Shown here piece by piece: positions 14,342 to 23,183 of a DNA stretch of 64,000 bases. Positions within the stretch are counted from its first letter, which is position 1; each line of letters opens with the position of its first letter. Both the position numbers and the translations under genes were made by a program. Location of the stretch: contig NZ_CP160403.1 of NCBI RefSeq assembly GCF_040782645.1, positions 8,095,001-8,159,000 of the forward strand, written 5' to 3'. The notes beneath the pieces were generated by a model, which was not told the origin of the DNA, ran no database searches, and worked only from the letters and a program-made list of their open reading frames with translations. The DNA is from Streptomyces sp. HUAS ZL42 (GTDB lineage Bacteria; Actinomycetota; Actinomycetes; Streptomycetales; Streptomycetaceae).

Positions 14342-17188
14342 GTGAGTACCGCCGTATCCGCCACGCTGCCCTTCCGCGACCCGGGGCGCCCGCTGGCCGA
14401 ACGCGTCGAAGACCTGCTGTCCCGGCTCACGCCGACGGAACGCATCGCGATGCTGCACCAGTACTCGCCCGCGGTTCCCCGCCTCGGCGTCGCCGAGTTC
14501 CGCACCGGCACCGAAACCCTGCACGGCGTCGCCTGGCTCGGCGAGGCCACCACTTTCCCCCAGGCCGTCGGCCTGGGCGCGACCTGGGACGAGGACCTGG
14601 TCCGCGAGGTCGCCGAGGCGATCTCCGTCGAGCAGCGCGCCTTCCACCACCACCGCCCCCCGGCCGTCGGCACCGGCAGCAACAGCCTCCAGGGCTGGGC
14701 CCCCGTGGTGAACCTGCTGCGCGACCCGCGCTGGGGCCGCAACGAGGAGGGCTACTCCGAGGACGCCCTGGTCTCCGCCCGGCTCGGCACCGCCTTCTGC
14801 CGAGGCATGTCCGGCGACGACCCGGACCACCTGCGCACCGCGCCCGTCCTCAAGCACTTCCTCGCCTACAACAACGAGGACGACCGCTGCACCACCTCCT
14901 CCGGCCTGCGGCCGCGGGTCCTGCACGAGTACGACCTCGCCGCCTTCCGGCTCGCCATCGCCACCGGCGCGGCCACCGGCGTGATGGCGGCCTACAACCT
15001 GGTCAACGGCCGTCCCTGCCACGTCAGTCCGCTCCTGGAACAGCAGCTGCGGGACTGGGCGAAGCCCACCGGCCACGAACTCTTCGTGGTCAGCGACGCC
15101 GACGCCCCCTCGAACCTGGTGGACCCGGAGCACTACTTCGACGACCACGCCGAGTCGCACGCCGCCGCGCTGAAGGCCGGCATCGACAGCTTCACCGACC
15201 ACTTCGAGGACAGCGCCACCACCTTCGGCCGGATCAGCGCCGCCCTGGAGCGCGGCCTGCTGTCGATGGCGGACGTGGACCGGGCCGTGCGCCGCCAGCT
15301 GTCGATACGCTTCCGGCTCGGCGAGTTCGATCCCGCGCGGGACCCGTATGCGGGCATCGGCTGGGATGTCGTCAACTCCCCGGCACACCAGACACTCGCG
15401 CTGCGCGCGGCCACCGAGTCGGTCGTGCTGCTCAAGAACACCGGCACACTGCCGCTCGCCATGGACCGCCGCGTGGCCGTGGTCGGGCCGCTCGCCCGCA
15501 CCCTGTTCCAGGACTGGTACAGCGGCACTCACCCTTACCGGGTCACCGTCGCCGACGGCCTGGGCGTCGAGGGTGTCGAAGGCGTCGACCGGATCGTGCT
15601 CCGCACCGCCGACGGCCGCACCGTCACCGCCGTCGGGCCGGAGGGCCGGCTGGCCATGACGGACGCCCAGGACACCGACCCTGCCGCCCAGTGGGACCTC
15701 TTCGACTGGGACCTGGATGTGCTCACCCTGCGCTCCGCGGCCACCGGCCGTGACGCCTCGCTGCGCGACGACGACCAGCGGGTCGCCGCCGACCGGGACC
15801 AGCCCGGTGAGTGGGAGGTCCACGAAACTTTCCGCCTCGAACCCGCCGAGGACGGAACGGAGCTCCTCTTCAACATCTGCAGCAGCCGTTACGCGCAGGC
15901 CGATCCGGACACCGGCGTCCTCACCATGACCGCCGAAACCCCCGAGCAGGCCGCCCGGTTCACCCGGACCGTGGTGCGCGACGGCGTCGCCGAGGCCGTC
16001 GCGGCCGCGCGGACCGCCGAGACGGTCGTCGTGGTGGCCGGCAACGACCCGCACATCAACGGCAAGGAGACCACGGACCGGGCCGGCCTGCGACTGCCGC
16101 CCCAGCAGGACCGGCTCCTGCGCGAGATTGCCGCGGTCCACGACGACACCGTGCTGGTCGTCATGTCCAGTTACCCCTACGCGCTGGACTGGGCCGACCA
16201 GCACGTGCCCGCGGTGCTGTGGATCTCGCACGCCGGCCAGGAGACCGGCCGGGCCCTGGCCCGCGTACTGCGCGGCGAGGCCGACCCGGCAGGCCGCCTC
16301 CCGCAGACCTGGTACCGGGGCGACGACGAACTGCCGGGCCGCCTGGACTACGACATCATCAAGGCCGGCTGGACATACCAGTACCACCGCGCCGCCCCGC
16401 TCTACGCCTTCGGCCACGGCCTCTCCTACACCCGCTTCGACTACACCCAACTCGCCCTGGACCAGCAAGGGTTGGGTCAGGACGGCGAGATCCGCGTCCG
16501 GGTCTCGCTGCGCAACGCCGGGCCGCGCGCGGGCACGGAGACCGTGCAGCTCTACGCCCGCGCCCTGGACGCCCGCTATCAGGCTCCGCGGCTGAAACTC
16601 GTCGGTTTCCGCAAGGCACGCCTGGAGGCGGGCCAGACGGCGGAGCTGGAATTCCGGCTGCCGGTCGCCGAGGCGCTGTCCCACTGGGACGTGACCACCG
16701 GCGCCTTCACCGTGGACCCCGGCCGTTACGAACTGGTGCTCGCCCGCTCGGCGGCGGCTCCGGCACTGACCGCGGAGCTGACCGTCACCGGCCCCGCCCC
16801 GCAGCCGCGCCGCGCGGTCGAAGGCCCGCTGCGCGCGGTCGACTTCGACGACTACGAGAACCTCGCCCTCGTCGACGCCACCCGTGAGGACGGCGACGCG
16901 GTGGCCCCGTCCGGCAAGGCCGCGATGCTGCTCTTCCGGCAGGTGGACCTGAGCGGCGCAGGCAATCTCGCGGTCGAGGTGTCCCGGACCGGGGAGGGGG
17001 CCGCCGCCGTGCTCGAACTCCGCGCGGGAAATCACAGGTTGGCGACCGTGCAGGTGCCCGCCACCGGTGACCGCTATGCCTGGACCACCGTCACCGCCCC
17101 GCTGGCCGAGCAGCTGGAGGGCGTACACGACCTGCGGGTCGTCCTCACCGGCGAACAGCGGCTGCGCACGCTGACCTTCACCCCCTGA
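14342..17188 (+). CDS. Glycoside hydrolase family 3 enzyme (beta-glucosidase/beta-xylosidase) with C-terminal CBM-like domain
   Basis: A 948-residue enzyme with no signal peptide, starting at GTG 14342 (AAGGG about 11 nt before). The N-terminal GH3 barrel includes HYPOTHETICAL-free family blocks such as FRTGTETLHGVAW, NLLRDPRWGRNEEGYSED and KHFLAYNNE, and the nucleophile Asp is in FVVSDADAPSN (~250). The second domain (ATESVVLLKNTGTLPL onward) is interrupted by an insertion near residues 430-560, then resumes with VVVVAGNDPHINGKETTDR and YAFGHGLSYTRFDY, the start of a fibronectin-III-like domain. Residues ~823-948 resemble a CBM6-like beta-sandwich. It probably removes glucose or xylose from imported oligosaccharides. 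Substrate not certain. Confidence 0.88.
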   Translation: MSTAVSATLPFRDPGRPLAERVEDLLSRLTPTERIAMLHQYSPAVPRLGVAEFRTGTETLHGVAWLGEATTFPQAVGLGATWDEDLVREVAEAISVEQRAFHHHRPPAVGTGSNSLQGWAPVVNLLRDPRWGRNEEGYSEDALVSARLGTAFCRGMSGDDPDHLRTAPVLKHFLAYNNEDDRCTTSSGLRPRVLHEYDLAAFRLAIATGAATGVMAAYNLVNGRPCHVSPLLEQQLRDWAKPTGHELFVVSDADAPSNLVDPEHYFDDHAESHAAALKAGIDSFTDHFEDSATTFGRISAALERGLLSMADVDRAVRRQLSIRFRLGEFDPARDPYAGIGWDVVNSPAHQTLALRAATESVVLLKNTGTLPLAMDRRVAVVGPLARTLFQDWYSGTHPYRVTVADGLGVEGVEGVDRIVLRTADGRTVTAVGPEGRLAMTDAQDTDPAAQWDLFDWDLDVLTLRSAATGRDASLRDDDQRVAADRDQPGEWEVHETFRLEPAEDGTELLFNICSSRYAQADPDTGVLTMTAETPEQAARFTRTVVRDGVAEAVAAARTAETVVVVAGNDPHINGKETTDRAGLRLPPQQDRLLREIAAVHDDTVLVVMSSYPYALDWADQHVPAVLWISHAGQETGRALARVLRGEADPAGRLPQTWYRGDDELPGRLDYDIIKAGWTYQYHRAAPLYAFGHGLSYTRFDYTQLALDQQGLGQDGEIRVRVSLRNAGPRAGTETVQLYARALDARYQAPRLKLVGFRKARLEAGQTAELEFRLPVAEALSHWDVTTGAFTVDPGRYELVLARSAAAPALTAELTVTGPAPQPRRAVEGPLRAVDFDDYENLALVDATREDGDAVAPSGKAAMLLFRQVDLSGAGNLAVEVSRTGEGAAAVLELRAGNHRLATVQVPATGDRYAWTTVTAPLAEQLEGVHDLRVVLTGEQRLRTLTFTP

Positions 17189-17272
17189 ACCGCCGTGACG
17201 ATCCGCCGAGCCACGCACCGAGAACTGCCCGTAATTCCGCCCGGATCCATCCTGCCGAAGGGACCTGACCAG

Positions 17273-18787
17273 GTGTCCGACGAGTACGCGACGGCACGCG
17301 CCGCCAATCCGGTGATCCCGGGATTCCACCCGGACCCCAGCGTCTGCCGTGTCGGCGAGGACTACTACCTCGCCTGTTCAAGCTTCGAGTACTTCCCCGG
17401 CATCCCCCTCTTCCACAGTCGGGACCTGGTGCACTGGACGCAGATAGGCAATGCCCTGGACCGCCCCAGTCAGCTCCGCCTGCCCCGGGACACCCCCTCC
17501 TCCGGCGGTCTCTACGCGCCCACCCTGCGCCATCACGACGGGCGGTTCTGGCTGATCGTCACCAACGTCGCCCCCGGGGAGGGCAACCTGGTGGTCAGCG
17601 CGACCGACCCCGCCGGCCCCTGGACCGACCCGGTCCGTCTCCCCGGAGTCCCCGGGATCGACCCCGACCTGGCCTGGGACGAGGAAGGAAACTGCTGGTG
17701 CACCATCTCCGGGGTCGCCCAGGTGCGTATCGACCCGAGCACGGGCGAGACCTTCGGTGAGCCGCAGCCGGTGTGGTCCGGCACCCCGGGTGCCGCCGCC
17801 CCCGAGGCCCCGCACCTGTACCGGATCGGCGACTACTGGTACCTGATGATCGCCGAGGGCGGCACCGAGCGCGGCCACGGTGTCTCCATCGCTCGCGGCA
17901 CCTCACCCAACGGCCCCTTCGAGCCCTGCCCGTCCAACCCGATCCTGACCCACCGCAGTACCAACCGCCCCATCCAGAACACCGGCCACGCCGATCTCGT
18001 CCAGGCGACGGACGGCTCCTGGTGGATGGTGCTGCTGGGCGTCCGCCCACAGGGCGGCACCCCCGGCTGGCACATCCTGGGCCGGGAGACCTTCCTGGCT
18101 CCCGTGGACTGGGTCGACGGCTGGCCCGTCGTCGGTGAGGTCAACCCCGAACTCCCCACGATGCCCTGGCCTTTGGTACCGGCTGTGGCGCCGGCCGAGC
18201 GCGACGACTTCGACTCGAACGAGCTGCAGCCGTCCTGGATCTCGCTCCTCGACCGTCCGGCCGAGCACTGCACCACCAAGGAGCGCTCCAGCCGGCTGAC
18301 CCTGCGCGCCCGCGGGGCGTCCCTGGACGAACCCGACGTCATCTTCCTCGGGCGGCGCCAACAGCACCTCACCTTTCAGGCGCGGACCCTGGCGGACTGC
18401 TCCGAGGGCACCGGCGGCCTGGCCGTCCGCCTGGACGACCGGCACCACTACGCCATCGAGGCCACGCCCGAGGGCACAGTCCGGGTGATCGCCCGCATCG
18501 GGTCGCTGCGCTCCGTGGCGGCGCAACTTCCGCTGCCCGCAGGTCCCGTCGTGCTCACCGTGCGCACCGAAGAGGCCCCTGAGCCGCACGACTCGCGCAC
18601 GGGCCCCGATTGCCTGGTCTTCGGCGTCGAGACACCCGACGGGACGACGACGGACGTGGCCTCGCTGGACGGCCGCTACCTGTCGACCGAGGTCGCCGGA
18701 GGGTTCACCGGCCGGGTCGTCGGCCTCTACGCCACCGACGGCGCCGTGCACTTCGACTGGTTCGACTACACCCCCGGTCACCGCTGA
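17273..18787 (+). CDS. Glycoside hydrolase family 43 enzyme (arabinofuranosidase/xylosidase type)
   Basis: A 504-residue cytoplasmic-type GH43. GTG 17273 is chosen because AAGGGA lies 9 nt before it; a GTG at 17195 has no ribosome site and would add an unsupported 26 residues. The five-bladed propeller has the base Asp in GFHPDPS (~21), the pKa-modulating Asp in GIDPDLAWDE, and the acid Glu in PEAPHLY (~182). A C-terminal beta-sandwich (from ~330, ERDDFDSNELQPSWISL) is typical of GH43 subfamilies with xylosidase or arabinofuranosidase activity. It lies 84 nt after GH3 in the same operon. Confidence 0.88.
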   Translation: MSDEYATARAANPVIPGFHPDPSVCRVGEDYYLACSSFEYFPGIPLFHSRDLVHWTQIGNALDRPSQLRLPRDTPSSGGLYAPTLRHHDGRFWLIVTNVAPGEGNLVVSATDPAGPWTDPVRLPGVPGIDPDLAWDEEGNCWCTISGVAQVRIDPSTGETFGEPQPVWSGTPGAAAPEAPHLYRIGDYWYLMIAEGGTERGHGVSIARGTSPNGPFEPCPSNPILTHRSTNRPIQNTGHADLVQATDGSWWMVLLGVRPQGGTPGWHILGRETFLAPVDWVDGWPVVGEVNPELPTMPWPLVPAVAPAERDDFDSNELQPSWISLLDRPAEHCTTKERSSRLTLRARGASLDEPDVIFLGRRQQHLTFQARTLADCSEGTGGLAVRLDDRHHYAIEATPEGTVRVIARIGSLRSVAAQLPLPAGPVVLTVRTEEAPEPHDSRTGPDCLVFGVETPDGTTTDVASLDGRYLSTEVAGGFTGRVVGLYATDGAVHFDWFDYTPGHR

Positions 18788-18847
18788 CGAGGAGCCTCGG
18801 TCCTCCTACCTCCGACAACCACTCAACCGCCCAAAGGGGATGGCACC

Positions 18848-20611
18848 GTGCACTGGAAACAACGCACCACTAGGCACAGGCAGGAGAACAACAGCCCAGG
18901 CCCCAGACCCTTCAGCCGTTCCGTCGGCGTGCTTCTCGCGCTCACAGCGGCAACCCAACTCGCCTGGGGCGGCACCGCCTTGGCCGCCTCACGAGTGCCC
19001 CAAGGCTCTGCCGCGCCCTCCGACCGCATGGCCGTCGTCAAGGCCATGCAGCCCAGCTGGAATCTCGGCAACACCCTGGACGCCATCCCGGACGAGACGT
19101 CCTGGGGCAACCCGCCGATCACCAAGGCCCTGCTCGACACGGTCAAGGCTCAGGGTTTCCGCAGCGTCCGCATCCCCGTCACCTGGAGCGGTCACCAGTC
19201 ATCGACGGCGCCGTACACCATCGACCCCACCTTCATGAACCGTGTCAAGCAGGTCGTCGACTGGGCCATCGCCGACGGCCTCTACGTGGACCTCAACGTC
19301 CACCACGACTCGTGGGAGTGGATCGCCGACATGCCCTCCGACCACGACGGAGTGCTGGCGCGGTTCGACGCCACCTGGACCCAGATCGCCAACGCCTTCC
19401 GGGACGAGCCGCGCCTCCTGCTGTTCGAGAGCGTCAACGAGCCGCAGTTCAACAACGCCACCGACGCCCAGAAGACGCAGCTGCTGGACGAACTCAACAC
19501 CTCGTTCCACCACATCGTCCGCGCCTCCGGCGGCGGCAACACCAACAGGCTGCTGCTTCTGCCCACGGTGTACGCCACGCCCAGCAAGTCGCTGATGGAA
19601 GACCTCGCCACCGAGATGGCCTCGCTCAAGGACGACAACCTCGTCGCGACCGTGCACTACTACGGCTTCTGGCCCTTCAGCGTCAACATCGCCGGTTACA
19701 CCCGCTTCGACGCCACCTCGCAGCAGGACATGACGCAGGCCTTCACGTTGATGCACGACATCTTCGTCGCCAAGGGCATCCCGGTGTACCTGGGGGAGTT
19801 CGGTCTCCTCAACTACCCGGACTTCCATCACCCGGCCATGATCGAGCGCGGGGAGGGGTTCAAGTACTTCGAGCAACTCGGTTACGAGGCCCGGGTCAAC
19901 GAGGTCACCACCGCGCTGTGGGATGCCTTCAATTATCTCAACAGGGACACGTTCCAGTGGCGTGATCCCGAGCTGATCAACCGGATCAGGTCCGCCTGGA
20001 CCACGCGTTCCGGGACCGCCTCCAGCGACACCGTGTACTTGCCCAAGTCGGGCACCATCGGCGCGCAGACGCTCACCCTGAACCTGAACGGAACCTCCTT
20101 CCGTGGTGTGTGGCAGGGGGACCGGCAGCTCACCCCGGGCCGCGACTACACCGTCTCCGGCGACCAGGTCACCCTCACCGCCGCCGCTCTCACCCGCCTC
20201 GCGGGGGATCGCGCCTACGGGTTGGACTCGACCATCCAATTCCGCTTCTCCTGCGGCCTGCCCTGGCCTGTCCACATCCGCACGTACGACACCCCCGCGC
20301 TCTCGAACGCGTCCGGCACGAGCAGCGGCCTGGTCATCCCCACGGCCTTCCGGGGTGACCAACTGGCCACCATGGAAGCGAAGTACGCAGACGGGTCCAA
20401 TGCCGGCACCGCCACCTGGACCTCCTACCAGCAGTTCAACACGACGTTCTCCCCGGACTACCCCGGCGGGGCGATCGACCTCACCGCCGCCTTCCTGGGC
20501 AGCCTCACCGACGGCGCGCCGGTCACCCTCACCTTCCACTTCTGGAGCGGCACCACCGTGACGTACCAGGTCAGCCGCTCCGGCACCACGGTGACGGGGT
20601 CGAGCACCTGA
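18848..20611 (+). CDS. Secreted GH5 endo-glucanase/xyloglucanase with X2 and CBM46-like modules
   Basis: A 587-residue secreted endo-acting enzyme, probably subfamily GH5_4. The signal peptide runs through SVGVLLALTAATQLAWGGTALAA. The catalytic domain (~50-385) has GWNLGNTLDA-like SWNLGNTLDA, the acid/base Glu in FESVNEP (~196) and the nucleophile Glu in YLGEFG (~316). Residues ~388-480 are an X2-type Ig-like module (VYLPKSGTIGAQTLTLNLNG) and the rest resembles CBM46. This order occurs in xyloglucan-active Bacillus GH5_4 enzymes (family knowledge), supporting xyloglucan as substrate. GTG start with AAAGGGGA 8 nt before it. Third gene of the GH operon, 60 nt after GH43. Confidence 0.88.
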   Translation: MHWKQRTTRHRQENNSPGPRPFSRSVGVLLALTAATQLAWGGTALAASRVPQGSAAPSDRMAVVKAMQPSWNLGNTLDAIPDETSWGNPPITKALLDTVKAQGFRSVRIPVTWSGHQSSTAPYTIDPTFMNRVKQVVDWAIADGLYVDLNVHHDSWEWIADMPSDHDGVLARFDATWTQIANAFRDEPRLLLFESVNEPQFNNATDAQKTQLLDELNTSFHHIVRASGGGNTNRLLLLPTVYATPSKSLMEDLATEMASLKDDNLVATVHYYGFWPFSVNIAGYTRFDATSQQDMTQAFTLMHDIFVAKGIPVYLGEFGLLNYPDFHHPAMIERGEGFKYFEQLGYEARVNEVTTALWDAFNYLNRDTFQWRDPELINRIRSAWTTRSGTASSDTVYLPKSGTIGAQTLTLNLNGTSFRGVWQGDRQLTPGRDYTVSGDQVTLTAAALTRLAGDRAYGLDSTIQFRFSCGLPWPVHIRTYDTPALSNASGTSSGLVIPTAFRGDQLATMEAKYADGSNAGTATWTSYQQFNTTFSPDYPGGAIDLTAAFLGSLTDGAPVTLTFHFWSGTTVTYQVSRSGTTVTGSST

Positions 20612-20692
20612 CCCGAGGAACCACCTGGCCCGGGAACGGTGGCGACGCCCCGTGACCGGGCCGACGGCCACATGCCACGAAACATAAAGCGC

Positions 20693-20751
20693 CTTGATTC
20701 AAGAATGAGAAACACTTGGGGACGTCGCTCGTCAGCCTGAAGTGCCATAAT
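20693..20751 (+). promoter_or_regulatory. Possible promoter/operator of the second LacI gene
   Basis: The short palindrome CTTGATTCAAG (20693-20703) precedes CATAAT (20746-20751), a fair -10. No convincing -35 is seen at the right spacing. Weakly supported. Confidence 0.25.
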
Positions 20752-20777
20752 GAATCCGGCGACAACGACAACATAAA

Positions 20778-21905
20778 GTGCTGGGCATTCCCTCCGTGAA
20801 CCCGGATGCGATCGTTCGGCGGCAGCTAGGGCAGGCGAGCGTGGCGGACAACGGGTCGGACGTGTCGACGGAGCACGCCCCGGGCACCCCGGAACAACCG
20901 CAGGGGCCGGTCACCATCGCGTACATCGCCGAGACGGCCGGAGTCTCGATCCCCACCGTTTCGAAGGTGCTCAACGGCAGGACAGGCGTCTCCAGCGACA
21001 CCCGCGCCCGCGTCGAGGAACTGATCAACCGCTACGGCTACAAGAAGCCGCCGGGCAGCCGCAACACCACCATGGAGCTGGTGTTCCGCGAACTGAAGAG
21101 CCTGTGGGCGGTCGAGATCATCCGTGGCGTCGAGCAAGTGGCCAGCAAGAACCGGGTCGGCGTGATGGTCTCCGAGTTCGGGCTCCATGACGCACCCACC
21201 CGGACCGTGGAGGACATGGTGGGCCGCCGACCGCACTGCGTGCTGTCCGTGGCCCAGCTGTCCGACGAGGAGCGCGAGCAACTCAGCGCCAAGGGCATCC
21301 CCTTCGTCGTCTTCGACCCGACGGAGGAACCCCCCGACGACGTGCCCTTCGTCGGCGCCACCAACTGGCGTGGTGGCCAGTCGGCAACCCGGCACCTGAT
21401 CGACCTCGGGCACCGCCACATAGCGATGATCGGCGGCCCCCGGGATGTCTCCTGCTTCCGTGCGCGGCAGGCCGGTTACACATCCGCCCTGGAGGCAGCA
21501 GGCCTGCCCACCGATCCCGGCCTGGTGATCCATGCACCGCTCACCAGGGAAGGCGGAAGCGAAGCCGCGCGTGAACTGCTGATGCGGAGCGAGCGACCCA
21601 CCGCCATTTTCGCCTCGAACGACCTGCAGGCACTGGGCGTCTACCAGGCCGCCCGCGAACTGGGACTCACCATTCCCGACGACCTCAGCGTCGTGGGTTT
21701 CGACGACCTCCCTGTCGTGGCGTGGGTGGACCCACCGCTGACAACGGTTCACCAGCCGCTGACGGAGATGGCGGCGGCAGCCACCGAGCTCGCGCTCTCT
21801 CTCGGCCGCGGCGAGAGGCCGGCGCAGATCGGCGTGGAAATCGCCACCACGCTTACCGTGCGCGGTAGCACGGCCACGCCCGCGAAGAAGCGGAAGAAAG
21901 TCTGA
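20778..21905 (+). CDS. LacI-family transcriptional regulator
   Basis: Repressor of up to 375 residues. The helix-turn-helix IAYIAETAGVSIPTVSKVLN is at residues ~46-65, followed by a sugar-binding domain (FDPTEEPPDDVPFVGATNWR, FASNDLQALGVYQA, SVVGFDDLPVVAWVDPPLTT). The ~45 residues before the helix-turn-helix are unusual and the GTG at 20778 has no ribosome site; GTG 20841 (VADNGSDVS), with a weak AGGCGAG before it, may be the true start. It follows the GH3-GH43-GH5 operon and probably controls it through the TCGAAGCGCTTCGA sites, like BxlR-type regulators of other streptomycetes (inference). It may now also stand in for the decayed LacI at 10.2 kb. Confidence 0.9.
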   Translation: MLGIPSVNPDAIVRRQLGQASVADNGSDVSTEHAPGTPEQPQGPVTIAYIAETAGVSIPTVSKVLNGRTGVSSDTRARVEELINRYGYKKPPGSRNTTMELVFRELKSLWAVEIIRGVEQVASKNRVGVMVSEFGLHDAPTRTVEDMVGRRPHCVLSVAQLSDEEREQLSAKGIPFVVFDPTEEPPDDVPFVGATNWRGGQSATRHLIDLGHRHIAMIGGPRDVSCFRARQAGYTSALEAAGLPTDPGLVIHAPLTREGGSEAARELLMRSERPTAIFASNDLQALGVYQAARELGLTIPDDLSVVGFDDLPVVAWVDPPLTTVHQPLTEMAAAATELALSLGRGERPAQIGVEIATTLTVRGSTATPAKKRKKV

Positions 21906-21930
21906 CGGCTGCCGAGACCCGCGTGCCGTA

Positions 21931-21980
21931 CGCCCTCATCAGGGGCGGCAAACCCTTTGACGCCCCCTGCCCTGGGGCGT
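21931..21980 (+). terminator. Two short hairpins after the LacI gene
   Basis: CGCCC/GGGGCG around TCATCA (21931-21947) and ACGCCCC/GGGGCGT around a 7-nt loop (21960-21980) follow the stop codon closely. They are plausible weak terminators. Confidence 0.4.
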
Positions 21981-22080
21981 GACGCCGAGCGGCACGACTC
22001 ACCTGCACCCTGGCGGCGACGGGCCTGTCGAGCACGGACTCGCCGCCGGCTTCAGTCCACGAGCCGTGGCAGAGTTGCCG

Positions 22081-22220
22081 CTGCGTGCCGACGGCCACTG
22101 GAACGGTCCGCTCAACAGCCAGTTCTGGACCATCGGTGCCGTTCTGACCAGCGGCTGCACCGCCGTGCTGAAGCCGTCCGAGGACGCGTCTTTGTCGGTG
22201 CTGCGGGTGGCCTTCGACCT
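22081..22220 (+). pseudogene. Aldehyde dehydrogenase internal fragment
   Basis: The frame reads GHWNGPLNSQFWTIGAVLTS followed by GCTAVLKPSEDASLSVLRVA. This is the conserved NAD-binding segment of aldehyde dehydrogenases (PWN-PL----WKI-PAL-AGNTVVLKPSE-tPlSal-la). No active-site Cys/Glu region follows, and the sequence runs into the end of the convergent oxidoreductase gene. It is a fragment only. Confidence 0.65.
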
Positions 22221-22223
22221 CAC

Positions 22224-23159
22224 TCAGAAGGTGAGGACCAGCCGTCCCCGGTGGCCACCGGCCTCCAGCAGCCGGTGTGCTTCGACCGCTTCGTCGGCAG
22301 GCAGGGTCCGAGCGACGCGCGGGGTGAGCCGGCCCTCCTCCGCCAGCCGGCGGAGGAGGTCGAGCTGGGCGCGTTCGCGGGCGTACTGCGGCACGAACGT
22401 GAACCGGACCTCGATACCGCGTTCACCTGGCACCTGGGTACCGCCGACCGACGACGCGACCATGCCGCCGTCCCGCACCGCGCCGACGGCGAGGCCCGCG
22501 ACACCCGCGGTGTCGACGAGTCCGTCGACACCCGCGGGCACTTCCTTGCGCACCAGCTCCGGGAACTCGGTACCGCGAGCCAGGACCACGTCGGCGCCGA
22601 GCTCCTTCACCAGCTGCTCGTCCTTCGGCGCCGCGTCGGCGATCACCCGGAACCCGTCCGCCTTGGCCAGCTGGACGGCGTAGCCGCCGACCGCGCCGGC
22701 CGCTCCGGTGACCGCCACGGTGGCGCCCACGGGAAGTTCCAGCAGATCCAGCGCCATCCGGGCTGTCAGTCCGTTCATCGGGATCGTGGCGGCCTCGATG
22801 TCGCTCGCGCCGGCCGGTACGCGGACCACCGACTCGGCGGGGACGACCAGGTGTTCGGCGTATGCCCCGTGCGTTCCGGAGACGACCGCGACGGCCATGA
22901 CGTGGTCGCCGACGGCGAGATCGGTGTCGACTCCCTCGCCGATCTGCTCGACCACGCCCGCCGCGTCCATCCCGGGAACATAGGGCGGCTCGGCGTCGGC
23001 GACGAAGGCGATCCCTCGGCGCACCAGCGCGTCGACGGGGTTGACCGTCGCCGCGTGCACCCGTATTCGTATCTCGCCCGGCCCGGCCTGGGGGACCGGA
23101 AGGTCCAGGACCCGAAGTACCTCGGGCCCGCCGAATTCAGTCAGTCCTATGGCCTTCAT
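22224..23159 (-). CDS. NADPH:quinone oxidoreductase-type MDR enzyme
   Basis: Medium-chain reductase of 311 residues, zeta-crystallin/QOR-like and zinc-free. It begins MKAIGLTEFGGPEVLRVLDL, has the GroES-like domain with VNPVDALVRRG, and the Rossmann nucleotide-binding motif GAAGAVGGYAVQLAK (~150). No catalytic or structural zinc cysteines are present. It probably reduces quinones or alpha,beta-unsaturated carbonyls with NADPH. Last gene of a four-gene minus-strand group (alcohol dehydrogenase, DUF2255, antiporter, this gene), 24 nt after the antiporter. Confidence 0.9.
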   Translation of the reverse strand: MKAIGLTEFGGPEVLRVLDLPVPQAGPGEIRIRVHAATVNPVDALVRRGIAFVADAEPPYVPGMDAAGVVEQIGEGVDTDLAVGDHVMAVAVVSGTHGAYAEHLVVPAESVVRVPAGASDIEAATIPMNGLTARMALDLLELPVGATVAVTGAAGAVGGYAVQLAKADGFRVIADAAPKDEQLVKELGADVVLARGTEFPELVRKEVPAGVDGLVDTAGVAGLAVGAVRDGGMVASSVGGTQVPGERGIEVRFTFVPQYARERAQLDLLRRLAEEGRLTPRVARTLPADEAVEAHRLLEAGGHRGRLVLTF

Positions 23160-23183
23160 GGAAAGTCCTTCCTCAGGGATGAG

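Noticed and set aside
14336..17329. A 997-codon open frame on the minus strand opposite GH3
   Set aside because: It is the mirror of the GH3 gene, a usual artefact of high third-position G+C; no recognisable domains.
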